64,000 bases of DNA from Pollenia angustigena (taxonomy: Eukaryota; Arthropoda; Insecta; Diptera; Polleniidae): positions 38,369,882 to 38,433,881 of the forward strand of contig OV884059.1 in NCBI GenBank assembly GCA_930367215.1, given 5' to 3'. Below, piece after piece: positions 1 to 9,847 of this stretch. The notes below the pieces were generated by a model. The model saw nothing but the letters and a program-made list of their open reading frames with translations, was not told the DNA's origin and searched no databases. Made by a program: the position numbers and the translations under genes. Position 1 is the first letter of the stretch. Every line of letters begins with the position of its first letter.

Positions 1-1310
1 ACCCGTCCGTGAAAATTTTAATCGCGTTCGCGGGAATTTGTAGGTCATCATAGTGGACCACGTTATCTAAAATGCTTACCGTGAAGCCAGGATCAAAGAT
101 TCGCTCGGGTGTGACATAATCAACATCCATGTGCCAATTAATTTCGTTCAGAATATTAGCATGTCCGATATTGTAATCCTTCCATGCTCCAGTGGCCCTT
201 AGTCTTACCGCCTTTTCGCCAAAATGTCTGGTGGTAACCAGTTTAAAATCGTAAACAGTGTCTTAGAGGGGGTTGTTCTAATGGCACCTGTTACCGCTAT
301 CGCCACCATTCTCATTGTACGTTCAAACCTAGTTTTATGACTCTTCACCCCGAGCGCCGGCCACCAAACAGCTGCCCCGTAGAATAGAATGGGTTTAATG
401 ACACATTCGTATAGCCAGTATACATTTCTCCCCAGTTTAGGCCAATGGCCCTTTTTCAGCAATATAATGCAGTTGCCGCTTTATTAGTCCTGGAAGTAGG
501 GTTCATCCTCTAGTTCAGTTTGCTGTCCAATATATGCCCAAGATACTTGGCGCTGTCAGACATTTCCAGTGAGATCCCCTTGATCCTCGGGGTATCAAAT
601 TCGGGAATTTTGTATCTCCTTGTGAAAGGTACCAGTTCCGTTTTGGCAGGATTTACATCCAGTCCACATCCCTGGCACCATTCCCTTCGTGTAGGCGTGT
701 TGAGCCAGTGACAAGGAATTGTGTCCTAACGATGATCTAATATGAATATCCAAAATCCTCTCCAGTGTTTTCAGTAAAAAGGCGGATAGACTAATTGGTC
801 TAAAGTCTGTAGCCATAGTCTGAGATGTCTTCCCACTCTTGGGGATGAAGACGATCTTGTATGTTGTCCAAGTTGATGGGACATGTGAGAGACTCCGGCA
901 GGCTCTAAATATTGCCAAGAGCCACGGCATCAATATTCCCAGGTTCTTTTGTAGGTCCGCTGGGATAATGCTATCCGGGCCTGGAGATTTAAAGGGATGG
1001 AAGCTTTTGACCGCCCATTCCAGACGATGGCGAGTTATCGGAATATTAGAGATATCCTGAGTGCCACTAAATGTTACCTCCCTAGGCACATCATCAGTGC
1101 AACCTGGGAAGTATGTATTCATCAGGACCTCAAGGGTGTCCCGACTGTTTGTGGTCCAGGATCCGTCCATCTTCCGTATATACGATGGAATAGCTGGTTT
1201 GGAGGATAAAATCTTACGTAGCCGACTTGTCTCCGAGGAGTTTTCCACGTCGCTGCAGAATTTCCTCCATGACTGTCTCTTGTTCTTCCTGATAAGATTT
1301 TTGAATCCAT
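1..1310 (-). pseudogene. LINE reverse transcriptase with palm deleted, start of RNase H
   Basis: The frame at 595-1248 gives the RT fingers region ('KSPGPDSI', 'FIPKSGK', 'DFRPISLS'). It then jumps at about 690 straight into sequence typical of the thumb side, read in another frame ('KTELVPFTRRYK', 'YLGHILDSKLN'). The segment that should hold the catalytic F/YADD box is missing, so an internal deletion removed the active site. The frame at 205-462 ('CVIKPILFYGAAVWWPAL') is the usual post-RT region. Bases 1-30 begin RNase H. Confidence 0.8.
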
Positions 1311-1386
1311 TTACTGAGGACTTGGAATTGTTCCAAACACCATTACTTTTTGCCTCATTAAAGAGTTTCCTGCTTTCTTTGCGTTT

Positions 1387-2282
1387 TTAAGCAATCTCCG
1401 CATTCCCAAATATGGGCTTAGCTTTGCCCTTCCTGTCGATTCTTTTACAGGATTCGTTTGTTGCCTCAATTAAGACAATAGTCAATGACCCCACTGCGGA
1501 GTCGAGCATGGACACACTGTCTATGAGAACCGGGCTCATAGGCAGCTTGTCCCCGAGTACACTCGCATATATAGGCCAATTGATCCTTCTTCTATTCGTG
1601 TAGGGTTTAGCTGAATCAATTCTAAAGGAAAAATTGAAATCAATATACATGTGATCAGAGAAGAAACAGTCCCTTGACACGTTCTAATCGCTAATCATAT
1701 CAGCGAACTTATCACTAATAAGCGTAATATCAAGAACCTCCCTTCTCTTAGTCACAATAAAGGTGGGCTCACTACCCCTATTAACTACGGTTAGTTCGTT
1801 TTCTACAATGACGTCCAACAGCGACTCACCTCGTGGATTGACATCCGAGCTTCCCCAGACGGTATGATGTGCATTAGCATCGGCACATTTTATTAGGGGG
1901 ATGTTGCGCCTGTTAGCATACGACATCGCCCTCCTGGTTGTGGAGTTTGGAGGATTAGCGCCCTGGTCATGTGCCATGTAGCAGCTCATAAACCAAACTG
2001 TTCTGGTTCTGCATTCTACTGCGACAGTGCAGGGTCCTTATCGCTAAAATCAGAAATAATGAAAACTTAAAGGATATTTTTGACCATAACACAAGCCCTG
2101 GTCTTACCTTGATCGGCTGCGTACAGAGTACTATAGCCGTCTAAACAGAGTCCGCAAACCCTGTCTCTATACAACAATGGTTCTTGGATACATATAAACT
2201 CCTCCGTGCCTGAAGCCAATCGGAGGAGAAGGGCAGCTGACGCCGCTTTAGAGTGATGAAGGTTGATTTGTGTAACCTTCAT
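1387..2282 (-). pseudogene. LINE apurinic-type endonuclease domain, broken
   Basis: Three pieces in different frames (2067-2282, 1684-1989, 1387-1680) together cover an exonuclease-endonuclease-phosphatase type domain. The first holds the start 'QINLHHSKAASA' and 'CIQEP', which carries the first catalytic Glu. The second holds 'ADANAHHTVWGS' and 'EVLDITL'. The third holds the 'SDH' signature. The domain nicks target DNA for target-primed reverse transcription. At least two frame breaks separate the pieces. Confidence 0.8.
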
Positions 2283-2680
2283 AATAGTTCATCGCTATGG
2301 ACGACTGTGACGTTGGCATCCTCTGGGTCGTCGTCCGATTCCAGAAGGATGTCCTCATCGTCCGCCACTTCCATCTTGCCAAAGAAGTCACCCACAAGTC
2401 CACTGACCGATTGAGTGTCTTCATTGGCCGATGACGTAGCGGAATCTTCTTCCATATGCTCCGTTGATGCTGTTGTTGTGGTGGTAGTCACCGGAGCTTG
2501 AGGCCTCCCTTTGTCATCACCTTTGTAGACTCGGAGGAAGATAGTTCCAAATCCATAGACTATCTTCCCCTGTGTCTTCCGAAGCGACGGCAGAGAGTCA
2601 CTGTTTATTATAACAGTGTCCTTCCTGGACTCTTCAACAGATTCAGAAACCCTTTTGTAAATATTGTTTTCTTTTGGCAA
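2279..2680 (-). pseudogene. LINE ORF1 C-terminal part
   Basis: A 133-residue open frame with a Thr-rich stretch followed by an acidic tail rich in Asp and Glu. I see no zinc knuckle in this part; such knuckles are usual in ORF1 of this clade, so the visible frame may not include them or they may be lost. Its TGA stop overlaps the ATG of the endonuclease ORF as ATGA (2279-2282), an arrangement that suits coupled termination and re-initiation. Assignment rests mostly on position before the endonuclease. Confidence 0.55.
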
Positions 2681-3194
2681 ATTGTTTTACATGTGGATAT
2701 TATATACAAATGTTAAGTAGTTTTTTTTAAATTTTGGTATATATTTTCATTATTCTTTTTCATACCCTCCACCACAGGTGGAAAAGTGTATATATTAGTT
2801 TTTCATTCCGTTTGTAATTTCTACAATATTGATCTTAGACCCTGTAAAGTATATATATGCTGGGTCCTTACAGGTTGTTCTATATTTATGTCACATATAG
2901 TCTACCATTGATTGATATTTAAATTCAGCAAGATCGGTCCACAAATGGCTGAGATATGACCAAAAAACAACGCCTGCCTCTAATTTTTTCATAAAAACCC
3001 CTTTTAGTTGTTGTTTTTTTTTTTGTTGTTTTATTTTAATGCGTTTAATTTAACGCATACAAACCCATAAACATTTATGTCTGTACATGATATGCCGCTC
3101 AAATAAAGAAAGAAACTCGTAAACTCAATATATTTTAATTTAACCCTTCCTCATTAAAAGTGTTCGTAGCCGAGTTGTGTAACCTGCAGCCTAA
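2681..3194. other. AT-rich spacer, no gene
   Basis: No coding signal is visible. A phrase 'cataccctccaccacagg' at 2761 resembles ends of dispersed dipteran repeats, but I cannot define an element. Confidence 0.4.
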
Positions 3195-3331
3195 GGCCCA
3201 GAACAGACGGTGAAACGCAACTGCAACTTCTAGTTATTTTCGAGTTTCATTTGAGTTTATGCCATACCCTCCTTTGAGGGACCATACACGACGCGACCAT
3301 TTTTAGACCGGTTTGAAATGCATTCTGGGCC
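3195..3331. mobile_element. MITE, TAA target duplication (137 bp)
   Basis: Ends GGCCCAGAA and TTCTGGGCC are inverted and are flanked by TAA at 3192-3194 and 3332-3334. A 3-bp TWA duplication is the PIF/Harbinger signature. There is no coding capacity. The inverted repeat is short (about 10 bp), so confidence is moderate. Confidence 0.6.
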
Positions 3332-3611
3332 TAAGACTCGTGAGGTCTCAAGTTCGTATCCTGTATATCGTTTCTGTTTTTCTCGCATCGTTAAATTTCT
3401 CACAGGGAGTGTGAAACAAAAAATTCCATCGTTTCTCGATATGTGAGAAAAAAGTGTTTATGTATTTGAATGCGAAAACAGACAACACAGATTTTGTTTT
3501 AACTGGAATATTTCCAGTAATCAAGTGTCAAATGAAAGCGAAACGTCAACGAAAGTGTTCAATAGTAATTGAACATATTTTAAATTTATTTTTAATTATC
3601 ATAAGATGCTA

Positions 3612-3764
3612 ATGCTGGGTACACACTATGCAACACGTTTACGCAATCCAGTGAATTAAATTCATTTTCATTCATTTCAGATTGCATACACATCAAAACG
3701 CTTTGATATTTTGAGGTTGCATTGAAACAGTTTCCATGTAGGTTGCACTGTGTGTACCCAGCAT
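3612..3764. mobile_element. MITE, TA target duplication (153 bp)
   Basis: The two ends are inverted copies (ATGCTGGGTACACAC and GTGTGTACCCAGCAT) with further matches inward. They are flanked by TA on both sides, as for Tc1/mariner-type elements. No ORF is present. It lies just before the BEL/Pao leader. Confidence 0.7.
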
Positions 3765-3773
3765 TACAGTTCG

Positions 3774-4094
3774 TGTGGGTCTGTTAATCTCACGCAGCTG
3801 TAAAACAACCCCTGGCTGTCTTATGTTTGTTTAGGATAAGAAAACTCATTGGTAATCTGTAAATAGATTACATTTTATTGTTAAGCCACACGCACATGGA
3901 AAAACCACCCGCACACATATGTTTAATGATAATGGAAAACGCATTAGCAGATGGTAAAAATAACAGATAAGAATATGTGCGCATGGTCACGTACGCATGC
4001 CAGCTAGATAGTTTTAAGAATTTGGTAAATAGTATTTAAGGACAAATTTAAACGAATAAACTTTAGTATGTAAAATAAAGTGCTACTCAAAACA
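3774..4094 (+). repeat. Candidate 5' LTR of the first BEL/Pao element
   Basis: The end 'CTCAAAACA' at 4087-4094 is followed by TTGGTCCTTCGATAG, which I read as a possible tRNA primer-binding region like those after BEL/Pao LTRs. The start at TGTGGGTCTG is a guess from the TG rule. No matching 3' LTR was found after the envelope gene, so neither boundary can be confirmed. Confidence 0.35.
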
Positions 4095-4271
4095 TTGGTC
4101 CTTCGATAGAGAAAAAAAACGAACCAGTAAACAAAATTCCAGTATTTAAAAATAAAATAAATACTGTATATAAGCGACAAATACGAAAATTTGCGCTTAC
4201 GAAAAAACAAAAAAAAATTGATTACATAAGCGGTAAATACAAAAATTATCGCTTACGAAATAAAAAAAAAA

Positions 4272-5352
4272 ATGGCAACCAGAGTCCTGTTATACAAGGC
4301 TCAAAATCAAATTAATAATGAAATCAATACAATTTCTGAAAAAATTAAAAACAAATTGGTGAGAAAAGCCGCAGTTGAAGAAACAATAAAAAGCTTGGCC
4401 AATAAATGGGAAGAATTTCTTACAAATAACGAGAAATTGACGCAACATGGAGTAAACGATGACTTATATTTCCGTGAAAAGGTGTTTGAAAACACGAAGA
4501 GTCAAGTAGAGTCGGCAATGAGTCTACTACAACAAATTAAAATGTCATTTGAAGAGCCTGAAGTGGAAGTCAAAAATGACAACGTCAACAAAATTATAAT
4601 AGAAATGCAGCTACAAATGCAGCAACAACAAGAACAACATCAAAAACAAATGCTACATCTAATAAATATGGTAATCGGGAGAGAAAGCAAAGGAGCGGTG
4701 ACCGAAGAAGCTAAAGAGAAGAAAACTAAAAGTATCCCTGATGAAAAATTAAAGGTATTGATTAATCAATTTAGAAGAAAAGTATTTAAATTGAGGGAAT
4801 CCCTAATGCATAAAGAAAACTTATTTGCATTAAAAAAATTAAAACTATCAATTAATTACCTAATGGGGTATGAGATAGATGAAGAATTTGAAGAGATTGA
4901 CGATCTCTACGATATAATATATAAAAAGAAGATAAATAAGATTGCCAGACGCAGTGAAGAACCGAAGCAAATCGCTTTAAAAAACATTGAAATACCGTGC
5001 TTCAGCGGGAAGGTGGAAGAGTGGAATTCCTTTCATGATTTGTTTAAGAAGTTGATTCATAAAAACCACAAACTGGCAGAGAGTGCAAAAATTGTATTAT
5101 TTAAAAACAAATCTAAAAAACGAAGCACTTAGATTAATACAGCATTTGCCAGTAACGGAAAGTAACTATAACGCAGCATGGGAAATTTTAAAGCAAAGAT
5201 TTGGGAATGAAAGAATTTTATTCACAAAACTAGTGGATAAGATTTTGGATCATCCGAATATAAATAGTGCATCGCAAGGTTCTCAAATAAAATCGATAAG
5301 CGAAGAAGCTGCTAAAATTTTGCAATTGCCCAGAACAAAAACGGAGGTTTAA
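4272..5352 (+). pseudogene. BEL/Pao Gag, frameshifted and truncated
   Basis: The ATG at 4272 opens 286 residues: a helical, Glu/Lys-rich N-terminal half with a Gln-rich run near residues 110-125, then a DUF1759-type segment beginning 'CFSGKVEEWNSFHDLF' near residue 240. A frameshift near 5090 moves the rest of the DUF1759 region into another frame (5083-5352, 'LIQHLPVTESNYNAAWEIL'). The C-terminal CCHC knuckles expected in Gag are absent. The frame ends at a TAA (5350-5352), apparently at a deletion joint. Confidence 0.85.
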
Positions 5353-5655
5353 CTTCATGGACTGGGGCAAACAGTAGTAGGCGTAGCAAAGTGTAAAGTA
5401 AATCTAGAAATACATCCTAGATTTCTAAGCAATGAACAAGTAACAACGGAGGCCTTAATCCTTCCAACATTGGCGTCAACTCAGCCAGAGATATCGTTCA
5501 ATTATGATATGCAGGAGTGGAACAATTTCACGCTAGCGGATCCAAATTTTAATAAGTCCGACAGAATTGATATTGCCATTGGAGCGGATTTGTATTCCCA
5601 GATATTAGAGGAGGGAATTCATAGAAATGAAAAAATCGTTGGTCAGAGCACATAG
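5353..5655 (+). pseudogene. BEL/Pao protease (DUF1758) remnant
   Basis: The open frame after the TAA at 5350 reads 'LHGLGQTVVGVAKCKVNLEI' and then 'DIAIGADLYSQIL', the later half of the retropepsin-like DUF1758 domain. The first half with the catalytic Asp is missing, together with the Gag zinc knuckles, so one deletion near 5345-5355 probably removed both. A further frame change near 5640 leads into RT. Confidence 0.75.
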
Positions 5656-6655
5656 TTCGGTTGGGGGGGTGATACGAGTTAATCGAGCAAACAACAAACG
5701 AAAGTCGGCAGCCACAACCAGTATTGAGAGGTTTTGGGAGATCGAGGAAATTGAAAATGAGCAAGCTTCAATCGAAAATGATTATTGTTTACAACTTTAT
5801 TCAAATACAACTGAGAGAGGTGAGGATGGTAAATTTATTGTCAGACTACAATTTTTAGATGATGTCAAGCTTGGAGAATCTTATAAAAGAGCAATGGCTC
5901 GATTAATAAACCTAGAAAAACGTCTCAAAGTGAATACTTTTTTGAACGTCGAATACTGCAAAATAATGAATGAATTGCTGTCAATGGTGCATATAAAAAA
6001 GGGAGACGCTGGGAGAAAAGGGAAGTACTACATGCCATATCAAGCAGTTATCAGAGAAAACAGTCTCACTACAAAGGTTAGAGTGGTGTTCGATGCTTCT
6101 TCAAAGACATCAAACGGTAAAAGTTTGAATGACGTGTTAAACGTTGGTCCGAAACTACAAAAAGATATATTTGATATCATAACAAGATGGAGGTCCTGGA
6201 AATATGTTATATCTGCAGATATAGAAAAGCTGTTTCGGCAGATAAATATTAATGTACTGGATCAAGAATGCCAGTATGTTTTATGGAGAAAAAACCCAAG
6301 TGATGCAATTGAGCAGTATAAATTGACAACAGTGACATACGGTACAGCAGCAGCAACATTCTTGGCAATAAGAACATTAATTGAAATTGCAAACCACTGT
6401 ACAAATGAAAACATTGCAAAAATAATAAAGGCAGATTTCTATATGGACGATTTGCTGACAGGAGCAGATACGCTACAAGAATGTAAGGAGATCCGATAAG
6501 CCATATCTTACCATTTGGATAAATTTGGATTCCACTTACGAAAATGGATTTCAAATCACGATGAAATAGTGCATACAGGGATCGCAGACGGAGATAATAA
6601 ATTCTAAAAATTCAGGAAGATGAATGCTTAAAAACGTTAGGATTGCAATGGAATT
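5627..6655 (+). pseudogene. BEL/Pao reverse transcriptase, first part
   Basis: The frame 5627-6499 carries the connector 'ERFWEIEEI', then 'VVFDASSKT', 'SADIEKLFRQI' (first catalytic Asp) and 'DFYMDDLLTG' (the YMDD box). The active-site motifs look intact. After 6499 the frame shifts with stops, and readable sequence runs to CTAT at 6656-6659, where the gypsy element is inserted. The coding sense resumes at 15451. It would copy the element RNA to DNA; this copy cannot. Confidence 0.88.
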
Positions 6656-6670
6656 CTATTGTAATGTTAA

Positions 6671-7282
6671 AGGTAGAAGTACATACCACGCGTTAGTGCG
6701 CGCGCGCTCTGTCGTCTTCTGTCAAAAAAAGTTAAACTAGTGTATTTTCATACAACAGGCTACATGCAAAATATTTTGACGCGTTTGCGCCAGAAAGTTG
6801 GTTAACTTTGAACTTTTTAACGCGTTGTGTATTTTTGACAAGTAATCAGCTGCCAATAAAAATAATAATTTAACATATTTGTGAATCATGAAAGAAAAAC
6901 TTATTGAAGAGCTTAAAAAACATACAATATTTATATAAAAAGAATAACAGCCTGTTCGTCGATTTCGAACGTTAACGTTCGCATAGAAAATTTCATTTAA
7001 AACAAAAACAAATTTTCGAATTTTGTTTTTGTTTTATTTATAATTTTCTATGCGAACGTTAACGTTCGAAATCGACAAACAGGCTGTAAATTCAATAAAA
7101 TAACAAAATCTTGATATACTTTCGAACCCGTTTTTAAAGCACAAATAAGTAAACAAATAAAAAACAGCTGACAGGAATGGCTTTTGTAACGCGTGTTGTG
7201 TAACTTGCAATTTTTTACGCGCTAAAGTTTTTAAACGCACGATACTCGTCGACGAACTAACGCGTGTTATGTACTTCCACCT
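6671..7282. mobile_element. MITE family AGGTRGAAGTAC, copy 1 (carries a nested MITE)
   Basis: Inverted ends AGGTAGAAGTACAT and ATGTACTTCCACCT are flanked by TAA at 6668-6670 and 7283-7285. The second copy at 38006-38475 is close to identical but lacks the 139-bp insert plus 3-bp duplication; without them this copy is also 470 bp. Long inner stretches match between copies ('gcgcgcgctctgtcgtc'). The TAA duplication indicates a PIF/Harbinger-like MITE. Confidence 0.9.
6948..7086. mobile_element. Foldback MITE family CAGCCTGTT (139 bp), copy 1
   Basis: Almost the whole element is one hairpin: 'CAGCCTGTTCGTCGATTTCG' at the left is answered by its inverted copy at the right, with arms of about 60 bp. 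It is flanked by TAA (6945-6947, 7087-7089). The other host MITE copy (38271-38300) has a single TAA here, so this is a clean empty-site comparison. Related copies lie at 33929-34035 and, as one arm, at 21171-21234. Confidence 0.92.
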
Positions 7283-7345
7283 TAAGTGTTTAAAAAGTAT
7301 TATATTTTTGTGACTGGCAGGGTTTGCCACTAGCCACGCTCTTTA

Positions 7346-7508
7346 CACAGCGTTTACATTTGCCAGTACTGGCAAGACAGTAAGCATATACATATTAGTT
7401 GGCAAAACAATGCAAAAAAAAAATAGCTGTAAAAGTGTTTATGTATTAGTGAAAAAGTTTGAATGAATTGCTACTGTCTTGCCAGTACTGGCAAATGGAA
7501 ACGCTATG
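7346..7508. mobile_element. MITE, TTA target duplication (163 bp), in gypsy LTR
   Basis: Inverted arms of about 37 bp (CACAGCGTTTACATTTGCC and GGCAAATGGAAACGCTATG) contain 'gccagtactggc', itself a palindrome. They are flanked by TTA at 7343-7345 and 7509-7511. The outer bases resemble those of the MITE at 39589-39730 (CATAGCG), so the two may share a transposase. Confidence 0.85.
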
Positions 7509-7898
7509 TTACTTTTGCCAGTCTCAATAGATTGAGGGCAAAAGGAGATTTTGGATAATTAAAAATACAAGTCAGATATTGCCGATTTGTAGTCAAATTT
7601 AAATCTAATTTATTTTGGGCAGTGCACCCCTTTTTATACAAAAATTATCTTAGTCTAATTTCTTATTCTATTTCCCCTTTTTGGTTTCATAACCAATCAT
7701 AATTTAGTTTGGGAAATTGAGTTTAAAAATTAGTCACTCAATTTTCCAAACTGCATATGTTGCACTTTTAACAAATCAATGTTCATCGATTTGTTTTTAT
7801 TAAGTGCATGTGTGGTATCAAATTGTTTTGTTATGCATGTTGGTTATTTATTAGGGTGGCCCATAATAATTTGGTAAAGTGTATTAGGGTACACTACA

Positions 7899-8134
7899 CC
7901 CTCACCCTTTAGAGAAAAATTAGGGGACTACTTTTTCAAAAAAAACTTAAAAAAATTTGGTGTAATTACAAATTATGTTTTAACATTAATCTTAACATAT
8001 GTATGTTTATAGTATTGGTTTTGTTTCTATATTAAAATGTTTTATAGATATTTTGCTGAAAGTAGTGTTCTTATTAAATGTAATTTAAGATTTTATAAAT
8101 TATAATTAGTTTTCTTAAGACATATGGTTATTAT
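7899..8134 (-). promoter_or_regulatory. gypsy polypurine tract and 3' untranslated stretch
   Basis: Directly next to the LTR the minus strand reads CTAAAGGGTGAGGG (7899-7912), a purine run in the position where plus-strand DNA priming starts in LTR elements. The remainder to about 8134 is AT-rich with no ORF. Confidence 0.6.
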
Positions 8135-9839
8135 TTATTTTAAAATTATAAAAATAATCTATTAAAGTATTTACTCCATTTTTACCTACAATTCTATATG
8201 GTCCTTTATATGGACTTTGGTTCTTACTTCTATTTTCTACTCTAAGTAATACTAAGTCACCTATTTCTAAGTTTAGTCTGTTTTGATACACTTAATTTAC
8301 ATGATGAATTTTATGACGTCCAATTTTGGACGTAATTTTTTTGTTTGGCAGCAAGCGGTGTAGAGAAGAAAGAGTGGTAGAAAAATAGACATGATTTCTG
8401 TTTTCTCTTCCTCTTTCTTCTCTACACCGCTTGCTACCAAACAAAAAATTACGTCTAAAATTGGACGTCATAAAATTCATCATGTAAATTGAGTGATAGT
8501 TATTATTTAATGTTCTTTTTGATTTTACTTTATTAGTAATCTCTTTTGCTCTGTTTAAAGCGAATTGTAGTCTGACTCCCAATTATTTTGCGTAGTCATC
8601 ATAGTTATATATGACTGTATTGTCATTCATAGCGGTATCTGATGGCAAGCATGGTAACTTTCCATAGACTAGTTCATATGGTGTATAACCAGTGTCAATA
8701 TGCGGAGATGAGTTGTAAGCAAAAGTTAAATATGGAATCCAAGTGTCCCATTCGTCATTATTTGCTGTTGTCAACAGAAACTCATTAAGAACCCTATGGT
8801 TTCTCTCTACGGCACCTAGTGTTTGGTGATGATAAGGGGTTGAGAAAATGTGTCTTGTTTGTAATAGTTCGCATATGTTGCGCATGGTTTCATTCGTAAA
8901 TTCTGTACCCCTGTCTGACTTAAGTACCTTGAATTGTCCGTATCTCAAGATCACTTTTTCCACTAGTGTTTCGGCTGTAGTGACAACGTCTTTTGTTTGC
9001 ATTGGATGTGCGATTACAAATTTAGTCAGCTCGCATTGCATCGTAAGTATGTAGCGGTAGTTGTTTGATATGCGTAGTGGACCTACAGTGTCGATTGAAA
9101 TTACTTCAAAACTGTTTTTGGGTGTAGATGTTTGTATGCGTGGTTCCTTAATGTGTTTTGTATGTTTGTTTTTATTGCATTTATCACAGTATGATACAAA
9201 TTGTTTCACCATCTTAGTCATATTTTTCCAAATATATTTTTGTTTTAACTTAATGATTGTTTTTCTAATTCCTAAGTGTCCGGAACTCAAGGAACTGTAA
9301 AATTCGTCAATCAGTTTGTATTTTATTATGTCGTCTTTTATTCTTATTGGAGGCTTAAATATCAATATTTTTAGTTGAGGATTTTTGTTGTTGATTATTA
9401 TTTGTGCATATGCTTTTTTAAATTCTTCCTTTGTATATAAATTAAAAATTTTATCTTGACTTGAAAGTGCTAATTCTCTTATACTTTCTGTATTCATTTT
9501 AGAAATCAGTTTCTTCAGTATCGAACCTAGATTCGCTGATTTATCACTGAATCTTGCTAGCTTATCATTTTAATCGTAGTGGGTACGAGATTTCTTCATA
9601 TTCGAAACTTGTTTCGTTGAATTATCATCCCGACCTATGTGAACAATATTATTTTCCGTATATATACTTAAGTTTTCTTTATATTGTATTTCATTAAATT
9701 GTAATTTTTTCATGTTCTTAATATCATTGATGGATGTACATTCCCATATATGAAGTTGATCAGACCTCTGAGCTGTGCAATCCTCCAATCTATTTTTCAC
9801 GCGTGTATTATTTAATTTATTGATATCCTCATTATTCAA
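8135..9839 (-). pseudogene. gypsy integrase, split by a foldback MITE
   Basis: 8583-9497 encodes the zinc-binding start ('SSGHLGIRKT', 'CDKCNKN') and the catalytic core with Asp in 'SIDTVGPL', Asp in 'LKSDRGTEF' and Glu in 'GAVERNHRV'. Only one of the two expected zinc-finger His residues is obvious. The C-terminal part resumes below 8582 ('GVRLQFALNRAKEI'), is cut by the insert 8296-8488, and continues to about 8140 with a 'GPYRIV' GPY/F motif. 9570-9839 is the linker between RNase H and integrase; a stop region separates it at 9498-9569. Confidence 0.85.
8296..8488. mobile_element. Foldback MITE in integrase gene (193 bp)
   Basis: Arms of nearly 80 bp (8296-8373 and 8411-8488) are inverted copies and start TTTACATGATG. 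The flanks are TTAA at 8292-8295 and TTGA at 8489-8492. This could be a decayed TTAA duplication (piggyBac-like) or a different target. It lies within the integrase C-terminal coding region. Confidence 0.8.
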
Positions 9840-9847
9840 TTTTATTT

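Larger units (their letters stand above)
1..2680 (-). mobile_element. LOA/I-like non-LTR retrotransposon, decayed and cut by window edge
   Basis: On the minus strand the order is ORF1 end, endonuclease, reverse transcriptase and the start of an RNase H-like region, which runs off the window at base 1. The endonuclease start resembles LOA-clade elements, and the reading 'IFTDG' near base 10 suits the RNase H domain these LINEs carry. The coding frame is broken several times, so the copy is dead. No 3' tail or target duplication is visible because the 3' end lies outside. R1 is the main alternative clade. Confidence 0.8.
6660..7898 (-). repeat. 3' LTR of the gypsy element
   Basis: Plus-strand ends are TGTAATGTTAA and GGGTACACTACA. 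Removing the MITEs at 6671-7282 and 7346-7508 with one target copy each leaves about 460 bp. The outer end abuts the CTAT duplication, and the inner end abuts a purine tract on the minus strand. The last 15 bases recur at 15436-15450 at the other end of the element. Confidence 0.8.

Noticed and set aside
839..1390. Plus-strand ORFs over the LOA-like LINE
   Set aside because: Antisense of the RT coding region; no independent domain.
6661..6670. TTAA (piggyBac-type) duplication for the AGGTRGAAGTAC MITE
   Set aside because: The second copy at 38006 is flanked by TAA but not by TTAA on its left side, so the duplication is the 3-bp TAA.
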